A stretch of 64,000 bases of DNA from Marsupella aquatica (Eukaryota > Marchantiophyta), in NCBI GenBank assembly GCA_973895155.1, contig OZ316892.1, forward strand, positions 21,452,001-21,516,000. Direction: 5' to 3'. Below the pieces are notes generated by a model. That model did not search any database. It saw only the letters and a program-made list of their open reading frames with translations, and had not been told where the DNA came from. A program made the position numbers and the translations under genes. This document shows positions 11,260 to 23,860 of this stretch, piece by piece; the first letter of the stretch is position 1, and each line of letters starts with the position of its first letter.

Positions 11260-12350
11260 GTTTTTGTCATGCCTTGACATATTTTCCCATCTAGACATCT
11301 TTTTATAATCTTTGCATATTTATTTCCTTAACATAATTACCTTGCCTTCACATCTTTTTATCACATTGACTCTTTTGGACATATTTTTCTCTCCCTGGAA
11401 TCCTTTTTCACTTGACTTGACATCTCTTCCTCATCTCAACATCTTTGATCACCTTCACATTTTATCTTTTTTGCATATTGCTATATTTTTCTCACTTTGA
11501 CATTTTTATCTCACCTTGACATCTTGGGGGCCTCAATCCAAGGGGTATCACGCGTAATTGTTTTCGGGAATAAACAACCTAAAACTTAAGTCAATAATTT
11601 TTAAATTTTTTTTAAAATTTACCCATAACTTAATGAAATATTATAATAATATTCTCAAGTTTTATTTTAAAAATAATATGATTCTTATAATTCTCAAAAT
11701 TGGATTAAAATAACCCTAATGTTCTTCAACAAAAAATTAAAAGTATTTCACTAAATTTAATAAAAAACCCTATACTTATTGTGCATGATAGGTCGGAAGA
11801 AAAGAGGTGAGGACCCCAGGCTTGACATCTTTTCCTCACCCTCGACATGTTTTCTCTACTCATCTTCTCGGGGGTCTCACTATATGGATGCCTCCCCATC
11901 CCCTGCAACGTTTTTAGGTCTTGAACCCCCTAAAATGTAAGAAAAAAAAATATTTTTCAACCCCTATAAAGTTGGAATATTCTTGGAATATTCTAAAAAA
12001 TTGGTTAGAAAGACCCTAATGTTCTTATAAGTCTCAAAATTGAATTTAAAAGACCCTATTGTTCTTCTATAAAAATTCTTAAGTCTTCTCTTCAAACCAA
12101 TAAAATGACCTTATCCTTCGTCGCACGTGATGTGCCATTTTTGTGGAAGTGAAACCCCCGAGCTCATCTTTTTGTCATTGTTATCTTTTTTTTTTCACCT
12201 CAACATATTTTTTCTCATCGACATCTTTTTCTCACCTAAACTTCTTTCTCACCTGGCTTGACATCTTGTTCTCTCATCAACATCTTCTTTCATCTCAACA
12301 TCCTTTCTTCCCTCAATATCCTTTCTTACCTCAACATCTTTTGTGCAACC
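11260..12350. repeat. Degenerate TTGACATCTTTTCCTCACC arrays
   Basis: Three blocks (about 11270-11525, 11815-11870 and 12165-12350) consist of diverged ~20-22-base units built on CTTGACATCTTTNCCTCACC and CTCAACATCTTT. All run in the same orientation. Between them lies A/T-rich sequence with no gene. The same unit makes up 28370-28830. Confidence 0.6.
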
Positions 12351-14101
12351 TGTAGGCAGCGAACTGATAAGGATAAGGGACATAATGGACACCAAAAAGT
12401 TGTTGCAGGATAAGGTTTTCAAATCTTCCGGAATTTTTTTTGAAAGACCAAGCTAGTAGGCCACATCTGAATAAAGACAATGAGCTCTAGCTACCATCAA
12501 TTTTGATTGTACTAAAATATTGCCCAAGCCTCTTCATATCAACAACAACTTAGTCTACAATACAGTTCTGGCTTATTTTAACAACCCATAATGAGATCAA
12601 TGTTCATTCAATTCATACCTACTAATTGAGCTTCAAAATCTAGCTTGAATCTTTCTTGCTTTCTAATATATATATTACCATGAGCCAAGACAAAATAAAA
12701 AAGTATGTTACATGATTGATGGAGCAAAAGTAATGATTATTGAGTTTTGGGGGAATCTACATTTCTCATATTGCCAAAGGCGCACAACTTTATTACAGAA
12801 CAACAGTACCCTCAATGTTCACCCGTCAAACTTGGTGAGTATAAGGTCCGGGTGTGATAGGCCAAAGACTAGCCCCAACTCCTGAGCCCAATGCTCTAGG
12901 CTTGTTTGCAAGCCATCCATATTTAAGCAATGCGTTCCACCTGGCCAAATGGTGCCATGACCATCACATTAGTAGTGAAGACAACCTCAAAATCTACATA
13001 ATTAGAATCTAAACAAACAACGGAAAAATACTCTCGACAACGTTAATGTGGAAGGAACAAAAAGTCCCGCAAAAACAGCCTGATGATTTGACCATTCCTG
13101 CTCTTTACAATGTGCTGAATCTCCTTAAACCAACCACCAGTGCACCTATAGCTCAGAGCTAAGGGTTACCCATGGTTCTCAGTATCAAGTTCAAAGGTTG
13201 AGTAGTGTGCTTGAAAGGTGATGAGTGTATAAACTTTGATTGGCAAGTGCTCCACCTTTATGGTGACTGAGACAATTTTTGTTCACCAGAGTACAAGAAG
13301 GATGAGTAAGGATGAGTGATGAGTGACACCACAGGACAAGAAGGATAAGTAATGAGGGAGGGATTGAGGGTTTTATAAGGGTAGGTGTGGATTAAATAAT
13401 GAAGTATCTCTCACTAGATATGTACTTATCGGCCCTGAAGTGAGCGTATCATCGAACCGGTAGATATTTTTTTGACAGATGAAAGCGTCTGGGCGGATAT
13501 AAGTATCCTGTCGCCAATGTGGGAGATCGTTCTGTAATGGATACAAAGGTCGAAGCCAGCTTGTCGATCAGCTACTGCAACTAGCTGCCAAACGCATGGG
13601 ACAAATCCCATCTAACATCTAGCCAAAAGCTGCGGACTTAACTACCAGAGTTGCGCGAGCTGACTTCGGGCTGAATTAACCTTCAATCGCCTGAAGAAAT
13701 GTTGATTGTGATTGACCTCGGGACTGAGCTCGCTGGGTGGATTAACACTCGTCAATAAGCATTCAACGAAAAATCCAGCGCTAGCTCGCTTGCACGAACT
13801 CTTACTCGGCGAGCTCACATACCTTGATGTAGAAAGGAAGATTTAGATATATATCGAAGTGCATGGATTTTGGGGACTTCAGCAATTCACATACCTTGAT
13901 GTAGAAAGGAAGATATAGATATATATCGAAGTGCATGAATTTTGGGGGCTTCAGCTCGAAGCTCCTTCTCGCTGATGTGAGGTCTATCGATTGAAGCATG
14001 CCTTTTGGAAAGGTGATGATTGGTTGTAAGGACGGGTTAAGGTGTGACTCGGGTTGGATCATTTAAAAGATCTGACTTTCGAGTTGAGCGAACACAACGA
14101 A
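12351..14101. other. Intergenic stretch upstream of the SDR gene
   Basis: No coding exon is recognised. A 72-base tandem duplication lies at 13816-13960 (units starting at 13816 and 13888, each with CACATACCTTGATGTAGAAA and TATATATCGAAGTGCATG). It ends 142 bases before the first codon of the SDR gene, so it probably falls in that gene's promoter or 5' UTR. Confidence 0.55.
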
Positions 14102-17100
14102 ATGAGAACTAAAGCAGACAACAGCGTGGCAACAGGTTGCTTCCACATGAAAAATCCGTTCGGCTCCAAAAAGGATCCAGGACCATTTGATGAGAAGCCG
14201 CGTAACTTGAGGTAATCAATCTCTGCCTGCTCAGCCAATTGTATCTACGATTCGTTCTGTGTAGTTTAATTGATTTAGTGTGAGGAGACCTGAATTCCAT
14301 CTGAAGGTTTTTTTGTGTGAACGTTTTCTGCGGTGCTTTAATGTCAGCAAGAATTAAAAAATCATCGACCCTTCGTACTGCTTATTTTGAAGTCAATCTT
14401 AGCGATATCAATCCATGTACTGACTTTCTTTGAGGATCAGATTGGACGACAAAGTGGCGGTCATTACTGGCGCCGCTAGCGGCATTGGAGCTGCCACTGC
14501 CAGGCTTTTCGTGTCTCAAGGTGCGAGAGTGATCATCGCGGACGTCCAAGCCGAGGCTGGGAGGAAGCTAAGTTCGGAGCTGGGATCCTCCGCGCATTTC
14601 TTCCTTTGCGACGTGACCAAAGAGGCTGATGTCGCTGCGGCAGTCGACTATGCCGTCGAGTGCTGGGGCCACCTCGACATCATGTTCAACAACGCCGGCG
14701 TTCCGGGCCCTCTTGCTGGCCTAGCTGAAATCAACATGGAAGATTTTGACCAAGTTATGGCTGTCCACATTAAGGTCAGTGTACTGGAATCCGTGTGGTT
14801 CCACCATTACGCCAAATAAATACCCCTCTAATTAGCATTTCTATGCAGTTCAATCAGTACAATGTGCGGGCTCGGTTACATCTAAAATAAAATTCACGTT
14901 AGGTCATCTACACTCTTGACCTGAGACAACGAATTGGGTTGATTTGCAATCTCCTCGAATAAACTTGCAGTCACCTCTTCAGTGATCACGCCATGAAATT
15001 AAAAGTAAATAAGCTCGAGCTTCGGGATGCCTGTGTACCCCGTTGTACTTCAGAAACTGTAACCTCGGACCGGGCCTCGGACGCGGATCCCGCCAATGAA
15101 TTGAAAATGCTCACATTGTAAAGCAGGGCCTTTTCCACAGCTGACCGAGTCGAAATCGTGCTCTTATCTGAGCCACTCTCTTGAACATATGAACTAACGG
15201 AAATAGGAAAATATTTTCACTAGTCGAAATCCAGAACTCCCGCATGTCGAAGCTTCTACAGGGGAATATACAGAAGAGCTTCGCGGCATACTTTCGTAGT
15301 GGAGGAAAAATGTGAGTTCAGAGCAAAGAACGCTACTTCTGTATGGTAATCAGGTAATGAGGGTATGGATGAACCTCATGTTAATCAGGTAATGAGGGTT
15401 TTTAGGCAACTATCACAGAGACTGATCTGACAAAACCTTTCTAACGAATCTGGCGATTGCAGCCAAAAAGTTGGGTGTCTGTTGCATTCTGCGGTGAATA
15501 CAAGCAAAGACTCAGAACTACGTATCGAAGTATCGAAGTATCGAAGTGACTGAATCTTACGTGGGATTTGCTGTTTTGATTTAGGGTGCGGTGTTGGGAG
15601 TAAAGCATGCGGCGAGAGTAATGATTCCTGCCCGCAAAGGAGTAATTCTGTTTTCAGGAAGCACATCGGCCAACATGGGAGGAGCTGGCCCACCTCTGCA
15701 CTCGGCAGCCAATGCAGCTGTGCTTTGCATCGCCCGCTCGGCAGCAGCAGAACTTGTTCGGCATTGCATTCGCGTCAATGCAGTTTCGTCCCATTGCGTG
15801 GCCACACCCATGAGCCTTGCCACTATTAATGCATCCCTGAGCCCCAAAAAGGACATCACGATCGAGCAACTTGACAAAGTCCTGTCTGCTTCCAGCGAAT
15901 TGGATACCTTGACAACGGAGAAAGTCGCGAGTGCGGTTATGTTCCTTGCCAGCGACGATGCGGGATTCATCAGTGGTCACAACCTGGTGCTGGATGGAGG
16001 ATTCTCTGTAACGAAGCCATTCGCTTCGTCCGAGTTGAAAGCGACGCTGAAGAAATCTCTAGCCGCCCAGCGCAACGCCGAGGCACGATCCCCGCTAAGA
16101 TCTCCGACAAGATCTATAGAAGGGAGTGGTATGTCAAAGCCGTCTATAGTGAAAGAGCGAGAAGTAGCGGACAAACCGAGCATGGAGGAGGAGGTGAAGG
16201 GTTCGTACGAAAGGGAGAGAGATACACGGAAGGAGGAGAGAGAGGATAAGGAGAGGAACAAGCGGGAGAAGGAGACAAATGTCGAGGATCAAAAAGTTCG
16301 AGCCAGAGAAGAAAAAACTCGAGCTAAGGAAACCAAGGCTTTAGCTCTGAATGGACAAGGTCCAGCCCAGGATCCGAAGAGTCGAGCTACGAAGGGAGAT
16401 ATCCATTCCTTGGACACAGAGGCTTCAGCCAAGGAAGCCAGGATTCAGAACGAGAACATCGAATTGCCGAACGCTGGGCCCGAGCCGGACATTCCCTTGG
16501 AATATCAATCGAGGACTCCGGTGAAGAACATCAGCAGCTTGTTCACCAGGGGCCGAAAGAACTCCAAGAAAGAGGGTCAAACGGAAGGCAAGTCTAACGA
16601 TCCGGCTATAGTCGAGAAGGCTCATCCCAAGCGCAACTCTGACTTACCAAAGACTGCAGCCTCTCCAGATATTACCCCGGAATCCCGGTCGAAGCAGTCG
16701 CCGGTGAAGAGAATCAGCAGCTTGTTGGGCTTGGGGAAGGATTCCACGGACGAGGGTATAAAGGAGAAGAAGTCTGATGATCCGGGACAGGTTTCGACTA
16801 AGGAGAAGCAGGAAGCAAAGTCCGCCGATCCGAGACAGGCCTCCAAAAAGGAAGCACATTCTCCAGGCAAGGAAGACAAGGTTCAGCCCAAGAGCAACGA
16901 CTCGCCGAAGACTGCAGCCTCTTCAGAAATGACCCCGGCATCTCAATCGAAGCAGTCGCCCGTGATGAGATCCGGCAGCTTGTTGGGAAAGGATTCCAAG
17001 AACGAGGATAAAAAGGAGAGCACGTCTGATGATCTGGGAAAGGTTTCGAAAAAGGAGAAGCACGAACGAAAGTCCGCCGATCCAAGAAACGTTTCCCAAA

Positions 17101-17879
17101 AGGAAGCAAATGCTCCGGCCATAGTAGAGGAGACTCAGCTCAAGCGCAAATCTGATTCACGAAAGATTGCAGCCTCTCCAGAAATTACCCCGGAATCCCA
17201 ATCGAAGCAGTCACCGGTGACGAGAATCGGTAACTTGTTGGGCTTGGGAAAGGATTCCACGGAAGGGGATAAAAAGGAGATAAAGTTCGATGATTATCTG
17301 CGAAAGGTTTCGACGAAGGAAAAGCAGGAAGGAAAGTCCGCCGATACGAGAAAGATCTATAAAGAGGAAGCAGATCCTCCAGCCAAGGAACAAACGCCTC
17401 GGTCCAAGCGCAAAGACTCACCGAAGACTCAAGCCTCTCCAGCAATTAACCCGGGACCGAGCCCGGGACCTCAACCGACGCAGTCTCTGCTCCAGAGGAT
17501 CGGCAGCTTGTTGGGCTTGGGAAAGGATTCCAAGAAAGAGACCAAAACGGTGAGCTGGGGAAAGGATACCGAGAAAGAGGACAACACGGAAGAGAACTTG
17601 AAGTCTCTCGATGCGGGAAAGGTTTCCAAACAGGAGAAGAAAGAGGACAAGTCTGCTGATACGGTAAAGGTCGCGACGAAGGAAACGAAGTCTCCAAGCA
17701 AGGAAGAAAAGGCTCGGGCAGTGAGCAAAGAGTCAACGAAGACTCCAGCCACTCCAGAAATTAGCCCGGAGCCCCAAACAAAGCAGTCTCCGGTAATGAC
17801 GATCGGAAACTTGTTGAGCTGGGGAGCGGATAAAAAGAAAGGCAAGTCTGCCAATCCGGAGAAAGTTTTCAAGAAATAG
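14102..17879 (+). CDS. SDR-fold pseudoenzyme fused to a long repetitive charged tail
   Basis: Exons 14102-14211, 14435-14774 and 15585-17879 join at GT-AG sites with matching phase and encode 914 residues. Residues ~38-292 are a classical short-chain dehydrogenase domain of the ABA2/SDR110C kind: TGAASGIG at 48-55 (NAD-binding glycine motif), Asp73 after strand 2 (NAD rather than NADP), NNAG at 122-125, and a SGHNLVLDGGF C-terminal strand. The catalytic Ser (176) is kept. The active-site Asn is His148, the catalytic Tyr is His189 and the catalytic Lys is Asn193, so normal oxidoreductase chemistry is unlikely. Residues ~293-914 are rich in Lys, Glu, Ser and Asp. They hold six copies of a core like SPVKRISSLLGLGKDS, starting near nt 16504, 16687, 16942, 17200, 17471 and 17776. 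The frame is clean through 2.3 kb, which argues for selection. A binding or scaffold role is inference; no partner can be named. Confidence 0.85.
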
Positions 17880-20470
17880 GCCAAGTCCAATCACAATGAC
17901 GAAGAGAACGAGTCGAAGTGATATAATAAATTGAGCCGGCGCCACCGAACTCATCTTCAGGTGAGGCTGATTATTCCAGTCACTCAGCGTTATTTCATGA
18001 ATGACCTGACAAACTTGACGCTTCAAATTAGATTCATTGAGGTCGATGGCCAGTTTGTATGTTGTGTACTCCAGAGAGGTCTGTAACGCTTATATTTGCC
18101 TCCATAGCTTAGGAAACATCTTACTTAATCGAGCAAATATGTAACAACTGTTGCTGAGTCCTCGGAGAGAGAAGCGTGAACTATAACGTTTAGAAGCTGC
18201 AGCCAGACAGAAGAGTGAGCCTTGATTTTTTGAATGAGCATTACTGGTCTGCCAAAAACGTGAACTTTAAAGCTCACACTCCACATGTCAAAAATGACCT
18301 CCTAGAATTGAAGTGTGAAAACGCCAGCGGAAGACAGTTGAGGAAACTTCAAAGTTTCCACTCTAGAGTTTGATGTTGGAATCTCAGAATGCAGAAGTGA
18401 CTCTGGCAACGGAGAAATTGAGGCCTTGCAAATGGGCTTGCAAAGTTGGCACTCTAGGAGTTAACGTTGTTCCACAAAAGTCCATTGGTGCATCACAGAA
18501 ACCTGATAGAATTTGAAAGTAGCCATGTTGCGCACATTCTCTACACTAATGCTGGTACACAAAATTTCAGAAGCATTGTGGGATACCTTCTCACAACGAC
18601 TAAACTGACCTTGTCACACAGTTCGCACTTCGAGAAAGTAACGCAAAGGTTTATAGCAGAAACTGTAGCGGAGTGACTTCCAAAGTTTGCACCCAAGAGT
18701 TCAGATGTATACGACACTTGCCCACAGCCAGGATGAACTTGCCAACAGCAAGGACGAAAAATTAACATCTACTTTGCTCGTAGTGGACGAAAGCGGACTT
18801 TTAATGAGAAATGTTGCCAACACTCTGTAAAAGGACTTAGCATGGGCCGTCGATGATGTACTGTGGTGCCTCAGATGACTCTCGAGGGACTCAACATCTA
18901 AACCCTGGGGTATACGAGATGAAGTTCAGACAATTGCATAATTAAAATGCACATTCCGCATTGGAAAATGCCTAAGTCAGTTTTCCTTATTGTTCCTATC
19001 ATACAAGTTATGAAGACATGTCTGCTTGGTGGGCTCTTTCGAAACCTCGTTGACAAGAGTCAGTTGGACCAACGGATTATTGAAAACTGGAAATGCTCAC
19101 TTCTGATTCATGAAGACGATGAACAATCCCCTTTGAGCTGATGATTCAATTTGCCAATGATTAGCAGTGGAGAGCTAAGCACGTGCTCAATGGATTAATT
19201 AGATCACCTGAGGCTGCTTTTCCTCTGGGTCTGGATTTCCCAAGCATTGGAAGAATGGCAGCAAGAATTTAAATTGGATTCGACCAGTTCAATGTATTGT
19301 CTTTCAGCGAAGGCGAGCAAAGCCCTGTTTCTCCATAGGTGATTTTCCTTGACCACAACAGCTGTCTCCTGGACGCAAGAGTGAAAGGTAGTGAATGTCG
19401 ATTAGCCAGATTGCCCCTTGATAAATCCATCTTCGATTCTTCTCTAAAGCATGAAGCGCATTGCAGAGCAGGTTCGAGAGTCGCAGGGTGCAACAAATGC
19501 CACAAATTCAAGATGATGTAACTTACGGAAGGAGAAGACGTAAGCGGGAAGGCTCCAACACGATAGCCATGTCATTACGCTGTCCGAAGAGCCACTACAT
19601 TTGAAATCGTCAAATCTCTAGACCTTTCGGTTCAGCATTCTCATGTCAAATGGTAGTTGTTCTTGTTTGAGATTTTTGTTGTTTTCAATAAGCACGCTTG
19701 TAGGATTATGTCACCTGTAGGAATATCTGACGTTCAGGAAATTCTTGATGAGAAGGTTCTACTCTGTAGCAACTGTTGTAGTCCACTTTGGGTCGAAATC
19801 TATCGAGCAAAATGATCACATTGAACCTACTATAGATTTGACGGATCGATAACCATGAACGAATTGGTGAAACCCCTGAAATTCACCAGAACAAGCGTCG
19901 TTCAATCGATCTTAATGGCAGCGAATTGAGCTCACAAATCAGAAATGTTCATTTGTTTGTCCAAACTTCCCTGTCATAGCAAACAGAACTTGAAAGCCGT
20001 GGCTGACCTGCATCCAGTTGAGTGACTAAGAAGCATTTTCGCAGTGAATCTGCGGTACTCCATTTGGTTAAATAACATTTACTGCAACAACCGTCCTTCA
20101 CACAATCTCTCAGTTGACGAACGCATACCAAAAGGTTGTGGCCTTCTGGCAGGTAACAATATTAGCGGAACCCCAATCCAAAACTTCGCAGTTTCGACGA
20201 ACGCAGATCCAAGCGGAACTTTAATCCCGACACGCACTTTACACAATCTGTGAGTTGACGAATGGATACCCCACTCTTTCTGCCCAAATCAAAACGTTCT
20301 GCAAGGAACAAAGACTAGCGCTCACCACTCCAAGAATTTCACATATTGACGACGGACACAGATCCAAATGTTTCTGCAAGGAAATAACCAGATTACGTAA
20401 ACCAACCCAAAACATCCACGAATGCAGAGAGATCCAAAACGCAAAACTTCATGGAGATGAGCAGATGCAG
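17880..20470. repeat. Intergenic stretch with degenerate repeats
   Basis: 18270-18730 contains diverged units resembling CTTCCAAAGTTTGCACTCTAGAGTT at ~80-100-base spacing. 20040-20650 contains another set built on GACGAACGCAGATCCAA and GTTTCTGCAAGGAACAA. Small open frames inside follow the repeats and are not taken as genes. Confidence 0.4.
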
Positions 20471-20473
20471 GAC

Positions 20474-21046
20474 GGTGATCGGCGAGGGAGGATTCACGCA
20501 CATAATCCTTCCACTACGTGAAGCAGGAAGTAATCGCTGCTCAGTTGCCCAGAACAACGACCAACTGACACCACTCCAAAACTTTACATACTGACAACAA
20601 ACGCAGATTCAATTGTTTCTGCAAGGAACAACAAGATTCCGGAAATCGACCATAGAAGCAGAGATCCGACAAGTTATGGAGAACGAAAAATGGTTGTGGA
20701 GATGATGTGGAGAAGCAGAGAGATCCACCAACAAAGTTATGGAGAACGAATGAAGAAAGGTTGTGGAGGTGGTGTGGCAGGAGCGGATCCAGGAAGGTGA
20801 TCGGCCAGGGAGCATTCAAGCACGTCATCCCTCGACTGCGAGGAGCGGGAAGTAGTCGCTGCTCGGTTGCCCGCCTCACGCATTGCCCTCCACTCTGCAG
20901 TTAGAGTGGAGGTGGTGTGGCAGGAGCGGATCCAGGAAGGTGATCGGCCAGGGAGCATTCAAGCACGTCATCCCTCGACTGCGAGGAGCGGGAAGTAGTC
21001 GCTGCTCGGTTGCCCGCCTCACGCATTGCCCTCCACTCTAACTGCA
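20474..21046. repeat. 143-base tandem duplication plus a diverged third copy
   Basis: Units starting at 20764 and 20907 are nearly identical over ~130 bases (GGAAGGTGATCGGCCAGGGA ... CGCTGCTCGGTTGCCCGCC). A diverged copy lies at 20474-20550. In one plus frame all three read V-I-G-[E/Q]-G-x-F-x-H-[I/V]-I followed by A-G-S-x-R-C-S-V-A, so the changes partly spare the peptide. This could be a duplicated exon of the gene that continues at 21048, but no start or splice sites clearly frame it. Confidence 0.5.
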
Positions 21047-21047
21047 G

Positions 21048-22926
21048 AGAAGCTTCTCCCTCCGGAGGGACACCTGCACCAGACTCCACGCTTCGAACGG
21101 GCGCGCCATCGACATGCGCTCGCCGGCCTTCAAGGGAGCTCATGCGCCATCATCTCCTACTCCCACACGGGTTACAAGCAGCCGTGACCCTGCTCAGATG
21201 GAAGGTAAGCTCGTCACTCGCGTATATATTGTCACTAAATCCGGCTCTGCAATGCTTATGGTTTTAATGATATTGAGTCCAGGAAGCCCGTAGCGAGACG
21301 CGTATGCTCTCTTTGTGGGACTGGTGCTAGAAAAGGGAGAAATTGGGACATGGAGGAAGAATAAGTCCCTGTAAGAGTTACCTTTGCATGTGGGTGGCCC
21401 TTGAGTTGCGGGTACTCAATTGAACAGGTGCCATTCCAACATTGGAAGACATTTGTATGCCTCTTTCTATGGCAGGTGGACCGCATATGTGGTGAATAAC
21501 CAAGGGCAAGGTCCTGAACATTGGAAATGAATAAAACAAAAGAGAAATTTTGCACTCGGGAGATTCTGTGAAAATCCAAATTCACTCTTTCCCAACAATT
21601 TACTAGTGCTAGGGACCTTTATAAAAAATTGCTCTTGCATGGTGTATTACTTGGCTTCCAATGCAAGGGGCCTACAGAATGATCACGAAGCACAGAAACC
21701 TAATTGGAAATCGAATTTGCACTAATAAACAACAGCTGTGTTTGAGATGACGTACGCTGGTTTTGGGGGGTGGTGCGAGGAAGGGGGGAAGGAATAGGAA
21801 TAAATATGTCCTTAAAGAATAGTATATTACTTGGCTTCCAAGCGTACAGAAGGATCACGAAGCAGTGTAGAGATCAACACGTAGCTGAAAATCGAAATTG
21901 CAGTACTGAATGAAAGCTGTGTTGGAGACAGCCTGTGGATAACGCGTAGGCTGTTTTTTGAGGGGGGTTGCGAGGAAATTGGGGAGGAGGTGCTCATGGA
22001 ATAATTAGTCTCAAATGAATGGTCTGTTGGAGCCTATTTGGTCCAAGTCTTCTATGGAAAATTTTGTGGAGAACCCAATAAACAGAAAACATACGGGGCT
22101 TTCTCCAGTTCACCAAAACCATAAAAATAAAATAAAAATGTTTTAAAATAAAATGGAGGGAAAGCAAAAAAGGTCCAAATAGAACAACCACCAAACAAGA
22201 AAAAAGGCAAAATCAAACCCTGAAAACCAAGAAGAGGAAAAGAGAGGGGAATCTTTGCTATCACTTCGCTGATGGATGGACTAAGGTCCGATAAGGAAAA
22301 TGCTAATGCGCACCAAAAGCAATTCACCAAATCCGTATCTAGTTAGTTAAGAGATTAACAACTATTTCAAAATCTTAGAAAATCCAACAATTTGGATTCA
22401 TGAGGAAAAATATGAATGACACCAATTAATTTCCAATGAAACAGAGAACTTGCCAATCACACTCTTTTCCCAGAATGAAGAAAAGTGGCTGGTCTATTAG
22501 TCATTTACTTGGCTTCCAATACAAGAAAGAAAGAGGATCGTTCACGAAGCAAAGGAGAGACGAACACGTAGCTGAATATCGAAATTGTTGTAATAATGTT
22601 TGGTGCACAGGTGTGAAATTAAGCAAACCCTCAACGCAATGTGGCGGTGCAGGGTCGACGCGTGGCATGGGACACAATTCAGAAATGTGTAGGCTGCTTT
22701 CAGTGCCGGCACGTGTAATGTACGACAGGACGAATGAGCTGGATTGTCACCAGCTTCATGACCCAACTTCTCGGAGTATCATAAAAGTCCATTCATTGTT
22801 GGAAGAGAATAATGTGATCGGGTGTGTTCGGGCTCCATCGATTTTGCAGGTATCGAGAGTGAATTTATCGGCGCTACACCTCCAGTGCACACTCCTGTCG
22901 AAGATTTCGTCAAGAGATCGACTTAG
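21048..22926 (+). CDS. 3' two exons of an unrecognised gene
   Basis: Exon 21048-21204 follows a CTGCAG acceptor and ends in GAAG before GTAAGC. Exon 22850-22926 follows TTTTGCAG and ends with TAG. The split Gly codon closes correctly. The joined peptide is ~77 residues: basic at first (SFSLRRDTCTRLH), then Ser/Thr/Pro-rich, then an acidic C-terminus (EFIGATPPVHTPVEDFVKR). If translation started at the internal Met near 21114 the product would be ~55 residues; otherwise upstream exons are missing. The intron (21205-22849) is filled with three copies of a ~185-base repeat. Family not recognised; the model rests on splice phase only. Confidence 0.35.
21630..22620. repeat. ~185-base repeat, three diverged copies
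   Basis: Copies begin near 21640, 21826 and 22498. Each carries ATTACTTGGCTTCCAA, a GATCACGAAGCA word and GCTGAAAATCGAAATTG-like sequence. The first two are adjacent; the third lies ~670 bases on. The open frame 22436-23038 is largely made of this repeat and is not called as a gene. Confidence 0.55.
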
Positions 22927-23270
22927 CAAAGGTGCTGTGAGTGTACAATCATGCTTTCCACTTTCTCAGCTATCTTTGATGCTTTTGACAGGAACCCGTC
23001 GCTTCGTGAGAATCGAGATTACTTGTGGTCGTCCTTGAATTCATGGTGCTGTCGATTTCTTACTTGCAAGGGAATGGAAGTTTGATAGCGTTTTGATAGA
23101 GTGTTGAATTTGGTCGCTGAACTGACTTTCCCTTTGTCTTTATATTACAGCTCGCACTTTTGAAATTGAAAGGAGTTCACTACTCTGTGCAAGGACTGAA
23201 TTGCCAGAAGACTAGTTCGTTAAATTGAAGAAGAGGAGTACAACAGCCGGTCCGACCAAATTCGGGAATC

Positions 23271-23468
23271 ATGTTTTGCTGTTTCGTATGCGATCAGGAG
23301 CGCCATGTTGTGAGTACGAAAGCTGCGAAAGGAGTTTGCCCGAACTGCGGGTCGATCCCAGCAGATATGAAAGTGAGAGACTCTTGTCGATTCTGCTTCA
23401 TTCCAATCTGCTGGCGGACGCATCATGTCGTTACCTGCACCACCTGTGGGGCGCCCCTCAAGAGGTAG
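23271..23468 (+). CDS. Small plant zinc-ribbon protein
   Basis: A single ATG-initiated frame gives 65 residues with two CxxC pairs, CPNCG (about residue 23) and CTTCG (about residue 56), that can bind one zinc ion. Between them lies a hydrophobic strand (CRFCFIPIC) where the plant family has its LFFVPVW-like segment. The overall pattern (short N-terminal strand, CxxCGS, FxxPxxW, C-terminal CxxC) matches small plant proteins that databases sometimes mislabel as methionyl-tRNA synthetase. Function of that family is not established. An AG after a pyrimidine-rich stretch near 23150 suggests a spliced 5' UTR. The GTG at about 23309 is not used as a donor because the uninterrupted frame already fits the family length. 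Confidence 0.65.
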   Translation: MFCCFVCDQERHVVSTKAAKGVCPNCGSIPADMKVRDSCRFCFIPICWRTHHVVTCTTCGAPLKR

Positions 23469-23671
23469 ATAAGTGGCATAGATCGGTGGAGAAATTGGGG
23501 AAGTATTTTTTGTGAAGATGGGCTCGTTAAACCCATTTCCCCCACTTAATTTATGACCGAGCTAATGGACCGTGTGATGCATTTAAGGAAGTATCCTGCC
23601 CATGGCCGCCATGATGGAGGACAAGCATCCGCGGCTGGATTGATGACTGTATAGACTTAGGTGAAGTCGAT

Positions 23672-23860
23672 GTGTTTCCAATTGTCTTGGATCAGGCTGG
23701 AGAAGCGATCATAGTTTATTCCCCATGAAGGCTTGTGTTTCCATTTGTCTTGGATCAGGCTGGAGAACTGATCATAGTTTATTTTTCATAAAGGCTTGTG
23801 TTTCCAATTGTCTTGGATCACGCTGGAGAATCGATCATAGGTTATTTTCCATAAGGCTGG
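23672..23860. repeat. Three 63-base tandem units
   Basis: Units start at 23672, 23735 and 23798. Each contains GTGTTTCCAATTGTCTTGG, ATCAGGCTGGAGAA and GATCATAGTTTATT with a few substitutions. It lies ~200 bases downstream of the zinc-ribbon stop codon. Confidence 0.85.

Noticed and set aside
15581-15980. Minus-strand open frames over the SDR gene
   Set aside because: They are shadows of the strongly coding plus-strand frame.
22436-23038. 200-residue plus-strand open frame
   Set aside because: Its first third is the ~185-base repeat, its frame disagrees with the splice-consistent exon 22850-22926, and it has no recognisable domain.
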